Assembly (NCBI RefSeq): GCF_900111895.1
Contig: NZ_FOKB01000015.1
Span: 1 to 64,000, forward strand
Source of the DNA: Pseudomonas simiae
GTDB taxonomy: Bacteria; Pseudomonadota; Gammaproteobacteria; Pseudomonadales; Pseudomonadaceae
Direction: 5' to 3'
Length of the DNA: 64,000 nt
The notes below the pieces were generated by a model. The model searched no databases. It had not been told where the DNA came from and was given only the letters and a program-made list of their open reading frames with translations. A program made the position numbers and the translations under genes. Positions 9,150 to 17,785 of this stretch are shown here, one piece after another; position 1 is the stretch's first letter; each line of letters starts with the position of its first letter.

Positions 9150-10472
9150 ATGACAATCAGGCTACAAATGTTGACCGACGACCCTAAAGAAATTGAGTTG
9201 ATCGAGCGTTATTGGGCCGTCGATGAGTTTGGTCAATACCTCGAAAAAGTTAGCGCCCTAGCGGGTCTCATTGAAATGTCTCAGGGCGTTACGCTGGCCA
9301 GTTTCGTACGGCAGCGTTGCAACGCGTTCGATGAAAATCAGGTCTGCCCCAGATGCGCAGAATTGATCGAAATAAAGAATCGCTCACAGGCTAAGAAGCT
9401 CCCCCAGCCATCCATCAAGCTCTGTACGTTGTGTCAGAAAGATCAGGATGACATTGCGCTGGAAGCTAAAAGGTCGAAAGCTGCGGAGCTTGAGCGGCAG
9501 TTGGCAGAATTCTGCCGCAATCAGTCAACCCGAACGGTGGACTACTCAGCGATTCCGGATGCTCATGTGCTGATGCTGTTGGCGTTAGACAGGGCCATTA
9601 CGCCGAGACTGGCCAATGGCGGTTTCACAATAGGTGACTGCCGAGGACTCGCACCACTATATATCGGTGACTTTGTGCTGCAGTTGCGCGAGGCAGGGCT
9701 GGTCCTTGATGATCCCAGCAAGGCCAGGCCGGGTACCTACTATTGGGAGGGCGATGAGATTTGGATGGTGAGGGACCAAGTGGTTTACCGTTTGGCACCC
9801 GATGCTGAATCCAGAAGTGCAGACGAGGTTATCCGGAGTCTGTCGGATAGGGTGTACACAGACGCGGAAGGGATCTTCAATCTGTGGCTTGATTACTCAG
9901 CTGCTGATGTTATGCGCTATCTGGGTATCCAATGCGAACTCTATAACCATGAACTAACTCAACAAGAGCTGGAAGAAATTAAAAGTACCCTACGATCGGC
10001 ACTGGAAACCTATAGCGTCTCGCAGCTCTGGTCGGTGGTCTGGAAGGTAGTCAGAGATGCCGCAAGTTTAGCTAATCGCGAGTACTACAATCGTCCAAAA
10101 GCGGCGGCGACCATTCCCGGGAAGATTCGGCGGAACCTGGAGAAGGTGCGGCGTGAGTCGATTGAACTCAAGTCATGGAGTCGCCCGGACCAGCATCCCG
10201 CCGGAACATTGGGCATGGTGCTGGGTGAAATTCTGGGTGTTGACGAAAATACCTCAGGGCACATGGTCTCTTCCCTTGTTACCTGGCTCACCGGGCAAGG
10301 GTGTTCACCTAGTGTCGGAGCAGAGCTTGACGAACCGATACGGGAATTGATGACCATAGCGTTGGCCCACGATGTCAGTTCCTCAGTGATGCTGCGGTTT
10401 GCGGAGTTGATTCGTGCCGGCCATGACGTTGGTTTTGCCATTGAGGAAATTGGTGAGACGCTTCGGTCGTAA
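9150..10472 (+). CDS. Unrecognised CxxC-containing protein
   Basis: A 440-aa cytoplasmic protein that I cannot assign to a family. It contains two CxxC pairs, C66-x2-C69 (CPRC) and C92-x2-C95 (CTLC), which could form one zinc ribbon. A charged helical linker (EAKRSKAAELERQLAEF) follows, then a mixed alpha/beta body with several Trp/Tyr-rich segments (GTYYWEGDEIWMVRDQ). There is no signal peptide or membrane helix. It lies 63 bases after tssM and 183 bases before the vWA gene, on the same strand. It has the same relatively A/T-rich composition as the phosphorylation triad, so it is a candidate fourth member or substrate of that module. Confidence 0.7.
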   Translation: MTIRLQMLTDDPKEIELIERYWAVDEFGQYLEKVSALAGLIEMSQGVTLASFVRQRCNAFDENQVCPRCAELIEIKNRSQAKKLPQPSIKLCTLCQKDQDDIALEAKRSKAAELERQLAEFCRNQSTRTVDYSAIPDAHVLMLLALDRAITPRLANGGFTIGDCRGLAPLYIGDFVLQLREAGLVLDDPSKARPGTYYWEGDEIWMVRDQVVYRLAPDAESRSADEVIRSLSDRVYTDAEGIFNLWLDYSAADVMRYLGIQCELYNHELTQQELEEIKSTLRSALETYSVSQLWSVVWKVVRDAASLANREYYNRPKAAATIPGKIRRNLEKVRRESIELKSWSRPDQHPAGTLGMVLGEILGVDENTSGHMVSSLVTWLTGQGCSPSVGAELDEPIRELMTIALAHDVSSSVMLRFAELIRAGHDVGFAIEEIGETLRS

Positions 10473-10655
10473 AGGTGGCGGGGAAACTTCAGAGGAAGAG
10501 GATGCGGGTAGCAAGCCTGTCCATCACGGCGTCTGGGTGGGGTGGGAGAGACGCTGCTGCTGAAGGCTGTCCCTATCATTTTGTGCGTTCTGTGATCCGC
10601 AATGTTATCGTGCTATCACGTATGACAGCTTCGTCAGGGACTGAAAGGGGACAAG

Positions 10656-11333
10656 ATGACCGATTTTGAGCAGCAACCTTTTGCGGACGCCGAGTTTGCA
10701 GAGAATCCGGAGCAACGATGCCCCTGCATACTGCTGTTGGACACGTCATCGTCCATGAATGGCGCGCCAATCCGCCAATTGAACGATGCGCTGCAATTCT
10801 TCAAAGAAGAGTTGTATGCCGATGCAATGGCAGCGAAGCGGGTAGAGTTGGCAGTGGTGACGTTTGGACCGGTCAACGTCCAAACCGAGTTCACGACCGT
10901 TGATGGTTATTTCCCTGAAATGTTAGAAGCCAGTGGTGTTACGCCAATGGGAGAGGCCGTTGAGCGTGCGTTGGATCTGTTGCGTGAACGCAAAGAGCGT
11001 TACCGATCCAACGGCGTCAAGTATTACCGGCCTTGGGTTTTCCTGATTACAGACGGTGCACCTACGGATAATTGGCAGGAAGCGCGCCGACGTGTTCATG
11101 AGGGCGAGGAACGAAAGGAGTTCATGTTCTACTCCGTCGGTGTTGAAGGTGCGGAGATGTCGACTCTCACTCAGTTGGGAACACGTCAACCTCTCAAGCT
11201 GAAAGGTCTGGCGTTTCGAGAGCTCTTCGCTTGGTTATCGAGCTCGCTGAGCGCCGTATCGCAATCGAGTCCGGGGGATGCGGTTCCTCTCGCCAATCCG
11301 ACAGGGCCAACGGGGTGGGCAGTTGCAGAATAG
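10656..11333 (+). CDS. von Willebrand factor A protein (YegL/TerY-like)
   Basis: A 225-aa single-domain vWA protein. The MIDAS metal site is visible as D29-T-S31-S-S33 (LLLDTSSSMNG), a Thr in GVTPMGEAVE near residue 92, and an Asp in FLITDGAPTD near 132. Proteins of this TerY/YegL group are cytoplasmic and occur with a PP2C phosphatase and a kinase in the 'TerY-P triad' described by comparative genomics. The same trio is present here in order. They are thought to act as metal-dependent assembly factors. GGGG at 10648-10651 serves as ribosome-binding site. The next gene begins inside the 3' end of this one. Confidence 0.88.
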   Translation: MTDFEQQPFADAEFAENPEQRCPCILLLDTSSSMNGAPIRQLNDALQFFKEELYADAMAAKRVELAVVTFGPVNVQTEFTTVDGYFPEMLEASGVTPMGEAVERALDLLRERKERYRSNGVKYYRPWVFLITDGAPTDNWQEARRRVHEGEERKEFMFYSVGVEGAEMSTLTQLGTRQPLKLKGLAFRELFAWLSSSLSAVSQSSPGDAVPLANPTGPTGWAVAE

Positions 11334-12081
11334 ACTGCATTGGCGCTGGGCCGCGGCATCGTGTATTGGCACGTCGCATCTACGAATGGGTACACGCAAG
11401 CAGGATGCGTTTAGCGTCATGCGCGTCCACCCAGATGCAATGTGTGCAATCGTTTCTGATGGGGCGGGCAGCGCCAGTCACGGTAGGCAGGGTGCCGCGT
11501 TAGTCTGTCGCACTCTGCTGGTCGATTTTCGTAACTGGTTTAAACAGCATGAGGTTTTACCAGGCGACGAAACGATCATGTGCTGGATTGACCAACTCCG
11601 CGATCATCTTTCTATGGTCGCGCAGAAGCGAGGCGTAACTCGGCGACAGTTTGCTGCCACACTGGTCATGCTGGTGGTGTTCAAAGATCAGGTTTTGGCC
11701 TTACAGATCGGCGATAGTGCACTCGTGGCGCGCAAGGCGGGTGTGTGGGAGGCCATTTGCTGGCCGGAGAATGGTGAGTTTGCTTCGACGACCTATTTCG
11801 TTACTGATGATCCTGAAGTTCGTCTGCACACCTATCGCTTCGATCGGGAGCACGACGCGTTCGCGCTTTTTTCAGATGGGCTTGAGTCCGTTGCGCTGGA
11901 GCAGGCTACGCAACAACCTTTTGCTCGCTTCTTCGACCCGATGATCAAACCGGTGGATCAAGCACGGGCGGATGGGCGCCTTGCCGAGTTATCAGAGGCA
12001 CTCGCGCGTTATTTACAGAGCCCTTCGCTATGTGAACGCACAGATGATGACAAGACGCTCATTTTGGTGTCGTATCGATGA
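11323..12081 (+). CDS. PP2C-family serine/threonine phosphatase (PphC/YegK-like)
   Basis: About 252 aa, close to E. coli PphC/YegK. PP2C motifs are present: RKQDAF, SDGAGSASHGRQGA (metal-binding Asp), LQIGDSALVAR, ALFSDGLES and the C-terminal DDKTLILV. It should remove phosphates from Ser/Thr and so oppose the kinase encoded next. I prefer the TTG start at 11323, after a GGGGTGG stretch, because it matches the family length. An in-frame ATG at 11278 has only a G-run touching it and would add 15 residues. Either start overlaps the vWA gene. The stop overlaps the kinase ATG (ATGA), so the pair is coupled. Confidence 0.87.
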   Translation: MQNRLHWRWAAASCIGTSHLRMGTRKQDAFSVMRVHPDAMCAIVSDGAGSASHGRQGAALVCRTLLVDFRNWFKQHEVLPGDETIMCWIDQLRDHLSMVAQKRGVTRRQFAATLVMLVVFKDQVLALQIGDSALVARKAGVWEAICWPENGEFASTTYFVTDDPEVRLHTYRFDREHDAFALFSDGLESVALEQATQQPFARFFDPMIKPVDQARADGRLAELSEALARYLQSPSLCERTDDDKTLILVSYR

Positions 12082-14258
12082 GTTCTACGCAGGTCAAGAT
12101 CGGCGGTAAAACCGAGCGACTCGACAAGCAACTGGGCAAAGGTGGCGAAGGCGATGTGTACGCGCTGGTGGGGCGGGGAGATTGCGCGGTCAAGATCTAC
12201 AAGTCCGAGTTGCGAGGTTCCCGCGAGAACAAAGTTCGAGCGATGATTGACGGGCGATTGGCTGAGGCAACAACCCTCGTCGCTTTTCCGGCCGAAGTGG
12301 TGACTGATGGCTCTGGCAACTTTCTCGGTTTTACCATGCGGCTGGTGGCGGGATACCGCGCGCTGCATGAGCTATACAGTCCAAAATCCCGCAAGATGCA
12401 CTTTCCAAAGGCTGATTATCGCTTTCTGGTCCGCGTGGCTCAGAATGTCGCACGTGCTGTCGCCACAGTGCATCAGGCCGGATGCATCATCGGCGACCTC
12501 AATCACTCTGGGGTTCTGGTAGGTCCCGATGCGACGGTCGCATTGATTGATGCCGACAGTTTTCAGTTCAGTTTGAAAGGCCACGCTTATCCTTGTGTGG
12601 TAGGCACCGAAGACTTCACACCACCGGAGCTTCATGGAGGTAGTCTTGCAAAAGTCGTCCGCACTCAGGCTCACGACAATTTCGGCCTTGCGGTTGCTAT
12701 TTTCCAGTTGATTGCGATGGGCAAGCACCCCTATGCCGGCCGTTATAACGGTCCGGATCTGTCTCTGGGTCAATCGATCGCACAGAATCGCTTTGCCTTT
12801 TCTATGGATCGACGGAACGATACACGTACCACGCCGCCGCCCGGCTCCGTGCTGCTCGCGGATTATCCTGGATCAATAGCGACGGCAATGGAAAGTGCGT
12901 TTGGTCTCTCACCATCGTCACGTCCGGACCCCGCTACTTGGGTCAGTTTGCTCCAAGGACTCGAGAGGGGATTGCGCCGCTGCGCAGACGTATCAACCCA
13001 CTATTTTCCAGGCTCGGCAACTTCTTGTTTGTGGTGTCGGCTGGCGAGTCAGTCGGGGGTCGAAATGTTTCCCCAAGGTCTGGTTGTTGGCACTGTACCG
13101 TTGGCAGGGCCTTTCGATTTAGAACGCGTTTGGGCGGCTATTCGAGCACTGCATCTCCCTATTCCAGAGGAGGTTCTGCCGGTTTGGAGTGGCACTATCG
13201 CTGCCCCCAGCGTTGCTGTGACGCAAGCAAAGGGTAAGCGCCATGGTCCAGCGATCATGGGAGGCGTCGCTTTACTAATTGCAATTATTGGTTGTGTTTT
13301 CGCTCCAAGAGCAGCCCTGCTGTGGGGCGGTCTCGGCCTTTTCGGTTTAGTTCGGGTCTTTGCTACCAATAAAGTGGACTCAACGCCTTTCCGCAAAGCC
13401 TATCAAGATGCTGACGGTAAAGTGCGCTTGGCGTCTCAAGCTTATCTTCAAAGAATTGGTCTGCGAGAGATGCATATCTTGCATGCCGATTTGGAAGATG
13501 CAGTCATTCGATATCGGCAGGTCGAAACGGGTCTTGCTCAGGCGCTCAGTCAGCTGAAGTTGACACGCGAGGAGCGCCAGCGCGTAGTTTTCCTGGATCG
13601 ATTTTTGATCCGACGGGCGTCCATACCTGGCATCGGAGCGGGGAAGACTGCCACGCTTGCTTCTTTTGGTATTGAGACGGCTGCGGACATCACAGCTTCA
13701 GCAGTTCGAGCGGTGCCAGGTTTCGGAGAGGCGCTGACAGCAAAGATGTTAGCTTGGCGTCAGGGACATGAGAGCAAATTCCGCTATAACGCCACACCCG
13801 ATCCGTCCGATCTACAAGCAGAGCAGTCCACTCGTGCGACGTTCGCAACTAAACAAATAGAGCTCCAAAGAAAAATTCAGTCGGGATTGGCTGCTTTGCA
13901 AGCTGCTATACCACGCTGCCTTTCTGCCAAAAACGCACCAGATCAGGCGCTCTCGCATGCACTCCAAGCGCGTGCTATCGCGCAACATGATTGTGCTGCG
14001 TTGGGGATTAGCGTGCCTGCGCCAGCTGCAATCTCTATCGATGTTCCCAAAAGAACGCAGATACAGCCGAGCAGAGCCCAGCCAGCGCCGGTGACCTCTC
14101 GTTCGTCGGTGTCGACTACCACGCGTTCATCTGCAACGAACGCTTGCCCGAGCTGCGGCGCTTCCATGGTTCGTCGTACCGCACGTAAGGGGAAGCATGC
14201 GGGGCGTCAGTTCTGGGGGTGTTCCAAGTTTCCCGCATGTAAAGGCACGAGAAGCTAA
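12078..14258 (+). CDS. Membrane Ser/Thr kinase with HhH and zinc-finger tail (YegI-like)
   Basis: A 726-aa protein. The N-terminal kinase domain has a glycine loop GKGGEGDVY at 20-28, Lys39 in AVKIY, a catalytic loop GDLNHSG with D140, and DAD at 158-160 in place of DFG. The usual catalytic-loop Asn is Gly145. TPPEL at 181-185 replaces APE. A CLWC pair follows the kinase domain. Two transmembrane segments lie at about 390-430, then a coiled region and a helix-hairpin-helix (PGIGAGKTA ... VPGFGEAL, about 515-564). The tail is a topoisomerase-type zinc finger with CPSC and CSKFPAC (about 689-725). Kinase plus HhH is the architecture of YegI. The zinc tail suggests nucleic-acid binding. Confidence 0.88.
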   Translation: MSSTQVKIGGKTERLDKQLGKGGEGDVYALVGRGDCAVKIYKSELRGSRENKVRAMIDGRLAEATTLVAFPAEVVTDGSGNFLGFTMRLVAGYRALHELYSPKSRKMHFPKADYRFLVRVAQNVARAVATVHQAGCIIGDLNHSGVLVGPDATVALIDADSFQFSLKGHAYPCVVGTEDFTPPELHGGSLAKVVRTQAHDNFGLAVAIFQLIAMGKHPYAGRYNGPDLSLGQSIAQNRFAFSMDRRNDTRTTPPPGSVLLADYPGSIATAMESAFGLSPSSRPDPATWVSLLQGLERGLRRCADVSTHYFPGSATSCLWCRLASQSGVEMFPQGLVVGTVPLAGPFDLERVWAAIRALHLPIPEEVLPVWSGTIAAPSVAVTQAKGKRHGPAIMGGVALLIAIIGCVFAPRAALLWGGLGLFGLVRVFATNKVDSTPFRKAYQDADGKVRLASQAYLQRIGLREMHILHADLEDAVIRYRQVETGLAQALSQLKLTREERQRVVFLDRFLIRRASIPGIGAGKTATLASFGIETAADITASAVRAVPGFGEALTAKMLAWRQGHESKFRYNATPDPSDLQAEQSTRATFATKQIELQRKIQSGLAALQAAIPRCLSAKNAPDQALSHALQARAIAQHDCAALGISVPAPAAISIDVPKRTQIQPSRAQPAPVTSRSSVSTTTRSSATNACPSCGASMVRRTARKGKHAGRQFWGCSKFPACKGTRS

Positions 14259-14265
14259 GGCTTCA

Positions 14266-14478
14266 CTAGCCGGTCAACTGCGCTTTGTCGCGTCTCCCGA
14301 AGTGGCGCAGGCGGTCAGAACGGCCAATGCAGTAAGCCGCGCGATTCACAGGCTTGTCATGCCCAAAGAAGTAGTCCATAACGCTGTCCATAGAAAGCGT
14401 TGTTGAACTTAAGAGTTCAATTTTTTCAAAGGGATAGGCGTTTAGTAAGAAGCTCGTTTCCCGCTCCATATTCAACAA
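14266..14478 (-). CDS. Doubtful 70-aa ORF in the gap after the kinase gene
   Basis: The only open frame of any length in the 260-base gap between the kinase and the MocR gene. It encodes about 70 residues, with an alternative start giving a 41-residue peptide beginning MDSVMDYFFGHDKP. I do not recognise the product. It has no clear ribosome-binding site and begins inside the terminator hairpin region. It may be a remnant or chance. Confidence 0.2.
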   Translation of the reverse strand: MLNMERETSFLLNAYPFEKIELLSSTTLSMDSVMDYFFGHDKPVNRAAYCIGRSDRLRHFGRRDKAQLTG

Positions 14479-14508
14479 AAACGCCGATCAGCAATGATCG
14501 GCGTTTTT
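14477..14508. terminator. Bidirectional terminator between kinase and MocR genes
   Basis: CGCCGATCA (14482-14490), a four-base loop and TGATCGGCG (14495-14503), flanked by A5 on the left and T5 on the right. It can terminate both the rightward phosphorylation operon and the leftward MocR gene. Confidence 0.85.
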
Positions 14509-14521
14509 GTTTGTGCGCGTT

Positions 14522-16003
14522 TTATCGTGCGTTCGCCGCTTTGGCCAAGCGCAACGTGGCCTCGCGGATTTCTTCCTGGTTCAGCGATGCGAAGCCCAGG
14601 CGCAGCGCATTTTCCGCCTGGTCCATCGGTGAGAACTGTCGGCCGCTGCGGACGACCAGCCCGTGGTCCAATGCGCTTGCTACCATCCGGTCGACGTTTA
14701 TCTGAGCGTCGAACCGCACCCATAGCGCCAGCCCGCCTTCTGGCTCCCGTACACTGATCCGCTCGCCGAACGCCTCATGCAGGCACGTCTGCAAGGTTTC
14801 ACGGCGGGCGCGGTATTCCTTCGACACCCGGCGCAGATGTTTCTTGAGTTCGCCGTCGTTGATCAGGTCTGCGAGCATGGTTTGCGCGACTGCATCGGCA
14901 TCGCCCAGCATCAATGCGGCGTTGCTGTGCAGGGCGTCGACCACCTGCGCGGGAGCCACCACATAACTGCAGCGAAACGTCGAGCCGAGGGCCTTGGATA
15001 AGGAGCCGACATAGATCACATGGCGCTGGGCGCGATCGCTTGCCAGGGGCAAGTAGGGCCGCCCATTGAAGTGATACTCGTGGTCGTAATCTTCTTCGAT
15101 GATGCAGAAGTCGTGCAGCGCCGCCAATGCCAGCAACTGTTGCCGCCGTGCTGCGTGCAGGCTCACGGTGGTGGGGAACTGGTGGTGCGGCGTGAGATAG
15201 ATCATCCGTACCTGATGTTCGCGGCACAGGCGGTCGATCTGGTCCGTGCGACAGCCTTCTTCGTCGATGTCCACCGTGACCAGTTGCGCGCCCAGCTTGC
15301 GGAAGATTTCCCACGCCGGTGGGTAACTCAGGCGCTCCACCAGGACCACGTCGCCGGGTCTGAGCAACAGGCTGGCGGTCAGGTACAGCGACATCTGGGT
15401 GCCTTGGGTCAGGCAGATGTTTTCGGCGCTGACCGTCAACCCACGGTTGTTGCGCAGCATCTCGGCCAGGGCGCAGCGCAAATGGTAGCCGGTGCCCTCG
15501 CTGCCGTAGCGCAGGGTGTTGGACGCGAAGCTGTTGCGTAGGGCGTTGCGGTAATAGCGGTGCAACACGGCTTGGGGCAGCAAGCGGTGGTCGCTGGTGC
15601 CGTTATCGAAAAACAGCGCGTCATGCCGATGATTCAGCGCGGTCACCTGGGCGTTCTGGGTGAAATACGCAGCGGTGGTCTGCGCCAGGATGGGCGGAGC
15701 GAAGGACGCTTGCGCGCGACTCGGCAGTTGTTTTGACGTCAACTGCGCATTGACGAACGTTCCGCGCCGCGGCTCGCTGACCAGCCAACCCTTGGTCAAG
15801 GCCTCTTCGTAGGCCAGGATCACGGTCTTGCGGTTGACGTCGAGCAACTGCGCCATCTCCCGTGTGCCCGGTAGCAAGGTGCCGGGCGCCAATCGTCCTT
15901 CCACGATTGCGGCCACCAGGCCTTCGGCAATCTTGCGGTAGGACGCCTGCCTGGCAGTGTCGTCCAGCTTGAGCAGCGGGCGCCATTTTCGCATCTGGAC
16001 CAT
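14522..16003 (-). CDS. MocR/PdxR-type GntR-aminotransferase regulator
   Basis: A 493-aa regulator. The N-terminal GntR winged helix spans about residues 15-80 (GTLLPGTREMAQLLDVNRKTVILAYEEAL). It is fused to a fold-type I aminotransferase-like domain with the PLP-lysine motif VGSLSKALGSTFR and the EEDYDHEYHF segment. MocR proteins bind PLP or PLP adducts as effector and often control the divergent neighbour. Here that is the reductase/M24 fusion gene starting 78 bases away. The target is inferred from divergence. Confidence 0.92.
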   Translation of the reverse strand: MVQMRKWRPLLKLDDTARQASYRKIAEGLVAAIVEGRLAPGTLLPGTREMAQLLDVNRKTVILAYEEALTKGWLVSEPRRGTFVNAQLTSKQLPSRAQASFAPPILAQTTAAYFTQNAQVTALNHRHDALFFDNGTSDHRLLPQAVLHRYYRNALRNSFASNTLRYGSEGTGYHLRCALAEMLRNNRGLTVSAENICLTQGTQMSLYLTASLLLRPGDVVLVERLSYPPAWEIFRKLGAQLVTVDIDEEGCRTDQIDRLCREHQVRMIYLTPHHQFPTTVSLHAARRQQLLALAALHDFCIIEEDYDHEYHFNGRPYLPLASDRAQRHVIYVGSLSKALGSTFRCSYVVAPAQVVDALHSNAALMLGDADAVAQTMLADLINDGELKKHLRRVSKEYRARRETLQTCLHEAFGERISVREPEGGLALWVRFDAQINVDRMVASALDHGLVVRSGRQFSPMDQAENALRLGFASLNQEEIREATLRLAKAANAR

Positions 16004-16080
16004 CTGAAGTATCCAAAACTGGAGGTTTTAATGGGCCTAGTCTAACGCAACAATCAAGCCTCACTCACCCCGAGGTTGTT
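16004..16080. promoter_or_regulatory. Divergent promoter/operator region of MocR and the fusion gene
   Basis: A 77-base intergenic region between two divergent starts. It contains CCAAAACTGGAGGTTTTAATGG (from about 16011, 20-base core imperfectly palindromic), a plausible MocR operator, and GAGG shortly before the fusion gene ATG. No -35/-10 pair is clear. Confidence 0.4.
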
Positions 16081-17742
16081 ATGAATACACGCCATATCGT
16101 CGAACTGTCCCCCTCGGGGAAAACCTTTGAGGCCGGTGACGAACTGTTGCTGGATGCGATGCTCGCCAACGGTTTGTCGGTGCCGTTTTCCTGCCGACGC
16201 GGGGCCTGTGGCTCATGCAAGGTGGTGGTCGCAGAAGGGACATACCGGGCCAAATACCTGGCGCCGGATGCACCCGCGCCGTGTTATCCGTTGGCAGCCA
16301 ATGAGATGCTGTTGTGCCAGAGCCACGCCTGCGGCGACATGCGCCTGGAAATCCCCGGATGGTCGCTGGACACGCCCGCGCGGGTGGTCGAGGCGCAGGT
16401 CGTGAGCAAGCGCGCACTGAGCCCCGACATCATTGAACTGGTGATGATGCCGGACAGGCCGCTGGTGGTGCGGGCGGGCCAGTACCTCAAGTTCTGCCTG
16501 GTCGATGGCGACTCGCGGTGCTTCTCGATCGCTAACCTGCCGGCCGGAGACGATGGGCGCCTGGTGTTTCAGATTCGTCAGGTAAGCGGTGGGCTGTTTT
16601 CCGAGACGCTCCTCAGCGACCTCGATGCCGGGGACCTGTTGCAATTGGAAGGGCCGTTTGGTGCCTGCACCTGGCAGGAAACGGATGACAGCCCTGTCGT
16701 CCTGTTCGCCACCGGCACCGGTTATGCGGGCATCAAGCCGATCCTGCTGACAGCGTTGGCGCGCAACGTCGAAGTCACGCTGTACTGGGGAGGGGCGCAA
16801 CCTGCGGATTTTTATGACCGTGCATTCCTGGCTGACGCGAGCGCCGCGCACCCGGGTTTTTGCTGGCATCCGGTGCTGGCGTCGCAGGGTAGGGTGCAGG
16901 AGGTTGCGTTGAGTCACGGGCATGCCTGGGAGCAAGCGCAGGTGTACGCGTGCGGTAACGCCGCAATGATCCGCCAGGCCCGCGAGCAGTGTCTCGACGC
17001 GGGCTTGCCGGCGCACCGGTTTGTTGCCGAAGCCTTTGTGCCCAGTGGTTGCTCAGGCGCGCAAACGCCCTTGCCCGCGTTTGACCCGATCTGGGAAAAA
17101 GTCGGCCCCCGCTACTCGTTTGACGGCATGCTGGCGGCACGTGACCAATCCATCCGTGCCCTGGCGGCGATTGCGAGCCGCCTCAAGGTTGGCATGACCA
17201 CCGGCGAAGCCCTCGACATGGCCGCCGAGCAGCTGCAGGCCATGGGCGCATCCCACACCTGGCATCCGACCTATATCCGCTTTGGCGACGACACGGTCCG
17301 GCCCCCCCGCGAAGGGATTGACCGTCAGCGCAGGCTGCGCGCCTCCGATATCGCCGTGGTCGACCTGGGCCCGGTGTGGGACGGCTATGAAGGCGATTAT
17401 GGCGATACCTTTGTGTTCGGTGATTTGCCGTTGCACCTGGCATGCCGCGCGGCACTGCACGAGGTCTTCGACGAGACCCGCGAGGCCTGGTTGCGCGGCC
17501 TCACCGGGCGCGAACTCTATGACTTTGCCGAGCAAAGCGCGGTGTCAAAAGGCTGGAGGCTGGCGCGCAATCTCGCGGGGCATCGCCTTGCGGATTTTCC
17601 TCACGCATTGTTCGAGTGCAAGGACCTGGCCGATCTGGAGATCCCACCGAGCGAAATGGCCTGGGTGCTGGAAATCCAGCTGTGCCATCCCACGGAACCG
17701 GTCGGTGGTTTTTTCGAGGATATATTGATGCTGCAAGCGTGA
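16081..17742 (+). CDS. Fusion of a [2Fe-2S] ferredoxin reductase with an M24 peptidase-fold domain
   Basis: A 553-aa fusion. Residues 1-90 form a plant-type [2Fe-2S] domain with C38-x4-C43-x2-C46 and C79. About 100-330 is a ferredoxin-NADP reductase module: RCFSIANLP for FAD, VLFATGTGYAGIKP for NAD(P), and YACGNAAMI near its end. From about residue 345 the sequence changes to an M24 (creatinase/methionine aminopeptidase, 'pita-bread') domain. Metal-ligand candidates are VVDLGP, GDYGDTFVFG, AGHRLADFPH, VLEIQL and FFEDIL. The electron-transfer half is complete and resembles oxygenase reductases. Such a fusion suggests redox chemistry coupled to hydrolysis of a C-N bond substrate. The substrate is unknown. 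The gene is probably controlled by the divergent MocR regulator. Confidence 0.85.
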   Translation: MNTRHIVELSPSGKTFEAGDELLLDAMLANGLSVPFSCRRGACGSCKVVVAEGTYRAKYLAPDAPAPCYPLAANEMLLCQSHACGDMRLEIPGWSLDTPARVVEAQVVSKRALSPDIIELVMMPDRPLVVRAGQYLKFCLVDGDSRCFSIANLPAGDDGRLVFQIRQVSGGLFSETLLSDLDAGDLLQLEGPFGACTWQETDDSPVVLFATGTGYAGIKPILLTALARNVEVTLYWGGAQPADFYDRAFLADASAAHPGFCWHPVLASQGRVQEVALSHGHAWEQAQVYACGNAAMIRQAREQCLDAGLPAHRFVAEAFVPSGCSGAQTPLPAFDPIWEKVGPRYSFDGMLAARDQSIRALAAIASRLKVGMTTGEALDMAAEQLQAMGASHTWHPTYIRFGDDTVRPPREGIDRQRRLRASDIAVVDLGPVWDGYEGDYGDTFVFGDLPLHLACRAALHEVFDETREAWLRGLTGRELYDFAEQSAVSKGWRLARNLAGHRLADFPHALFECKDLADLEIPPSEMAWVLEIQLCHPTEPVGGFFEDILMLQA

Positions 17743-17744
17743 AG

Positions 17745-17770
17745 AGCCCGCCTTTGCGGCGGGCTGCTTT
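17745..17770. terminator. Terminator after the reductase/M24 fusion gene
   Basis: AGCCCGCC (17745-17752) pairs with GGCGGGCT (17758-17765) around a five-base loop and is followed by GCTTT. It sits between convergent genes. Its T-run is short. Confidence 0.6.
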
Positions 17771-17785
17771 ACATCAGCGCTTGGC

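Noticed and set aside
10473..10655. Promoter for the phosphorylation triad
   Set aside because: TTGTGC followed by TGTTAT near 10580-10610 is a weak match, so I could not tell whether the triad has its own promoter or is read from upstream.
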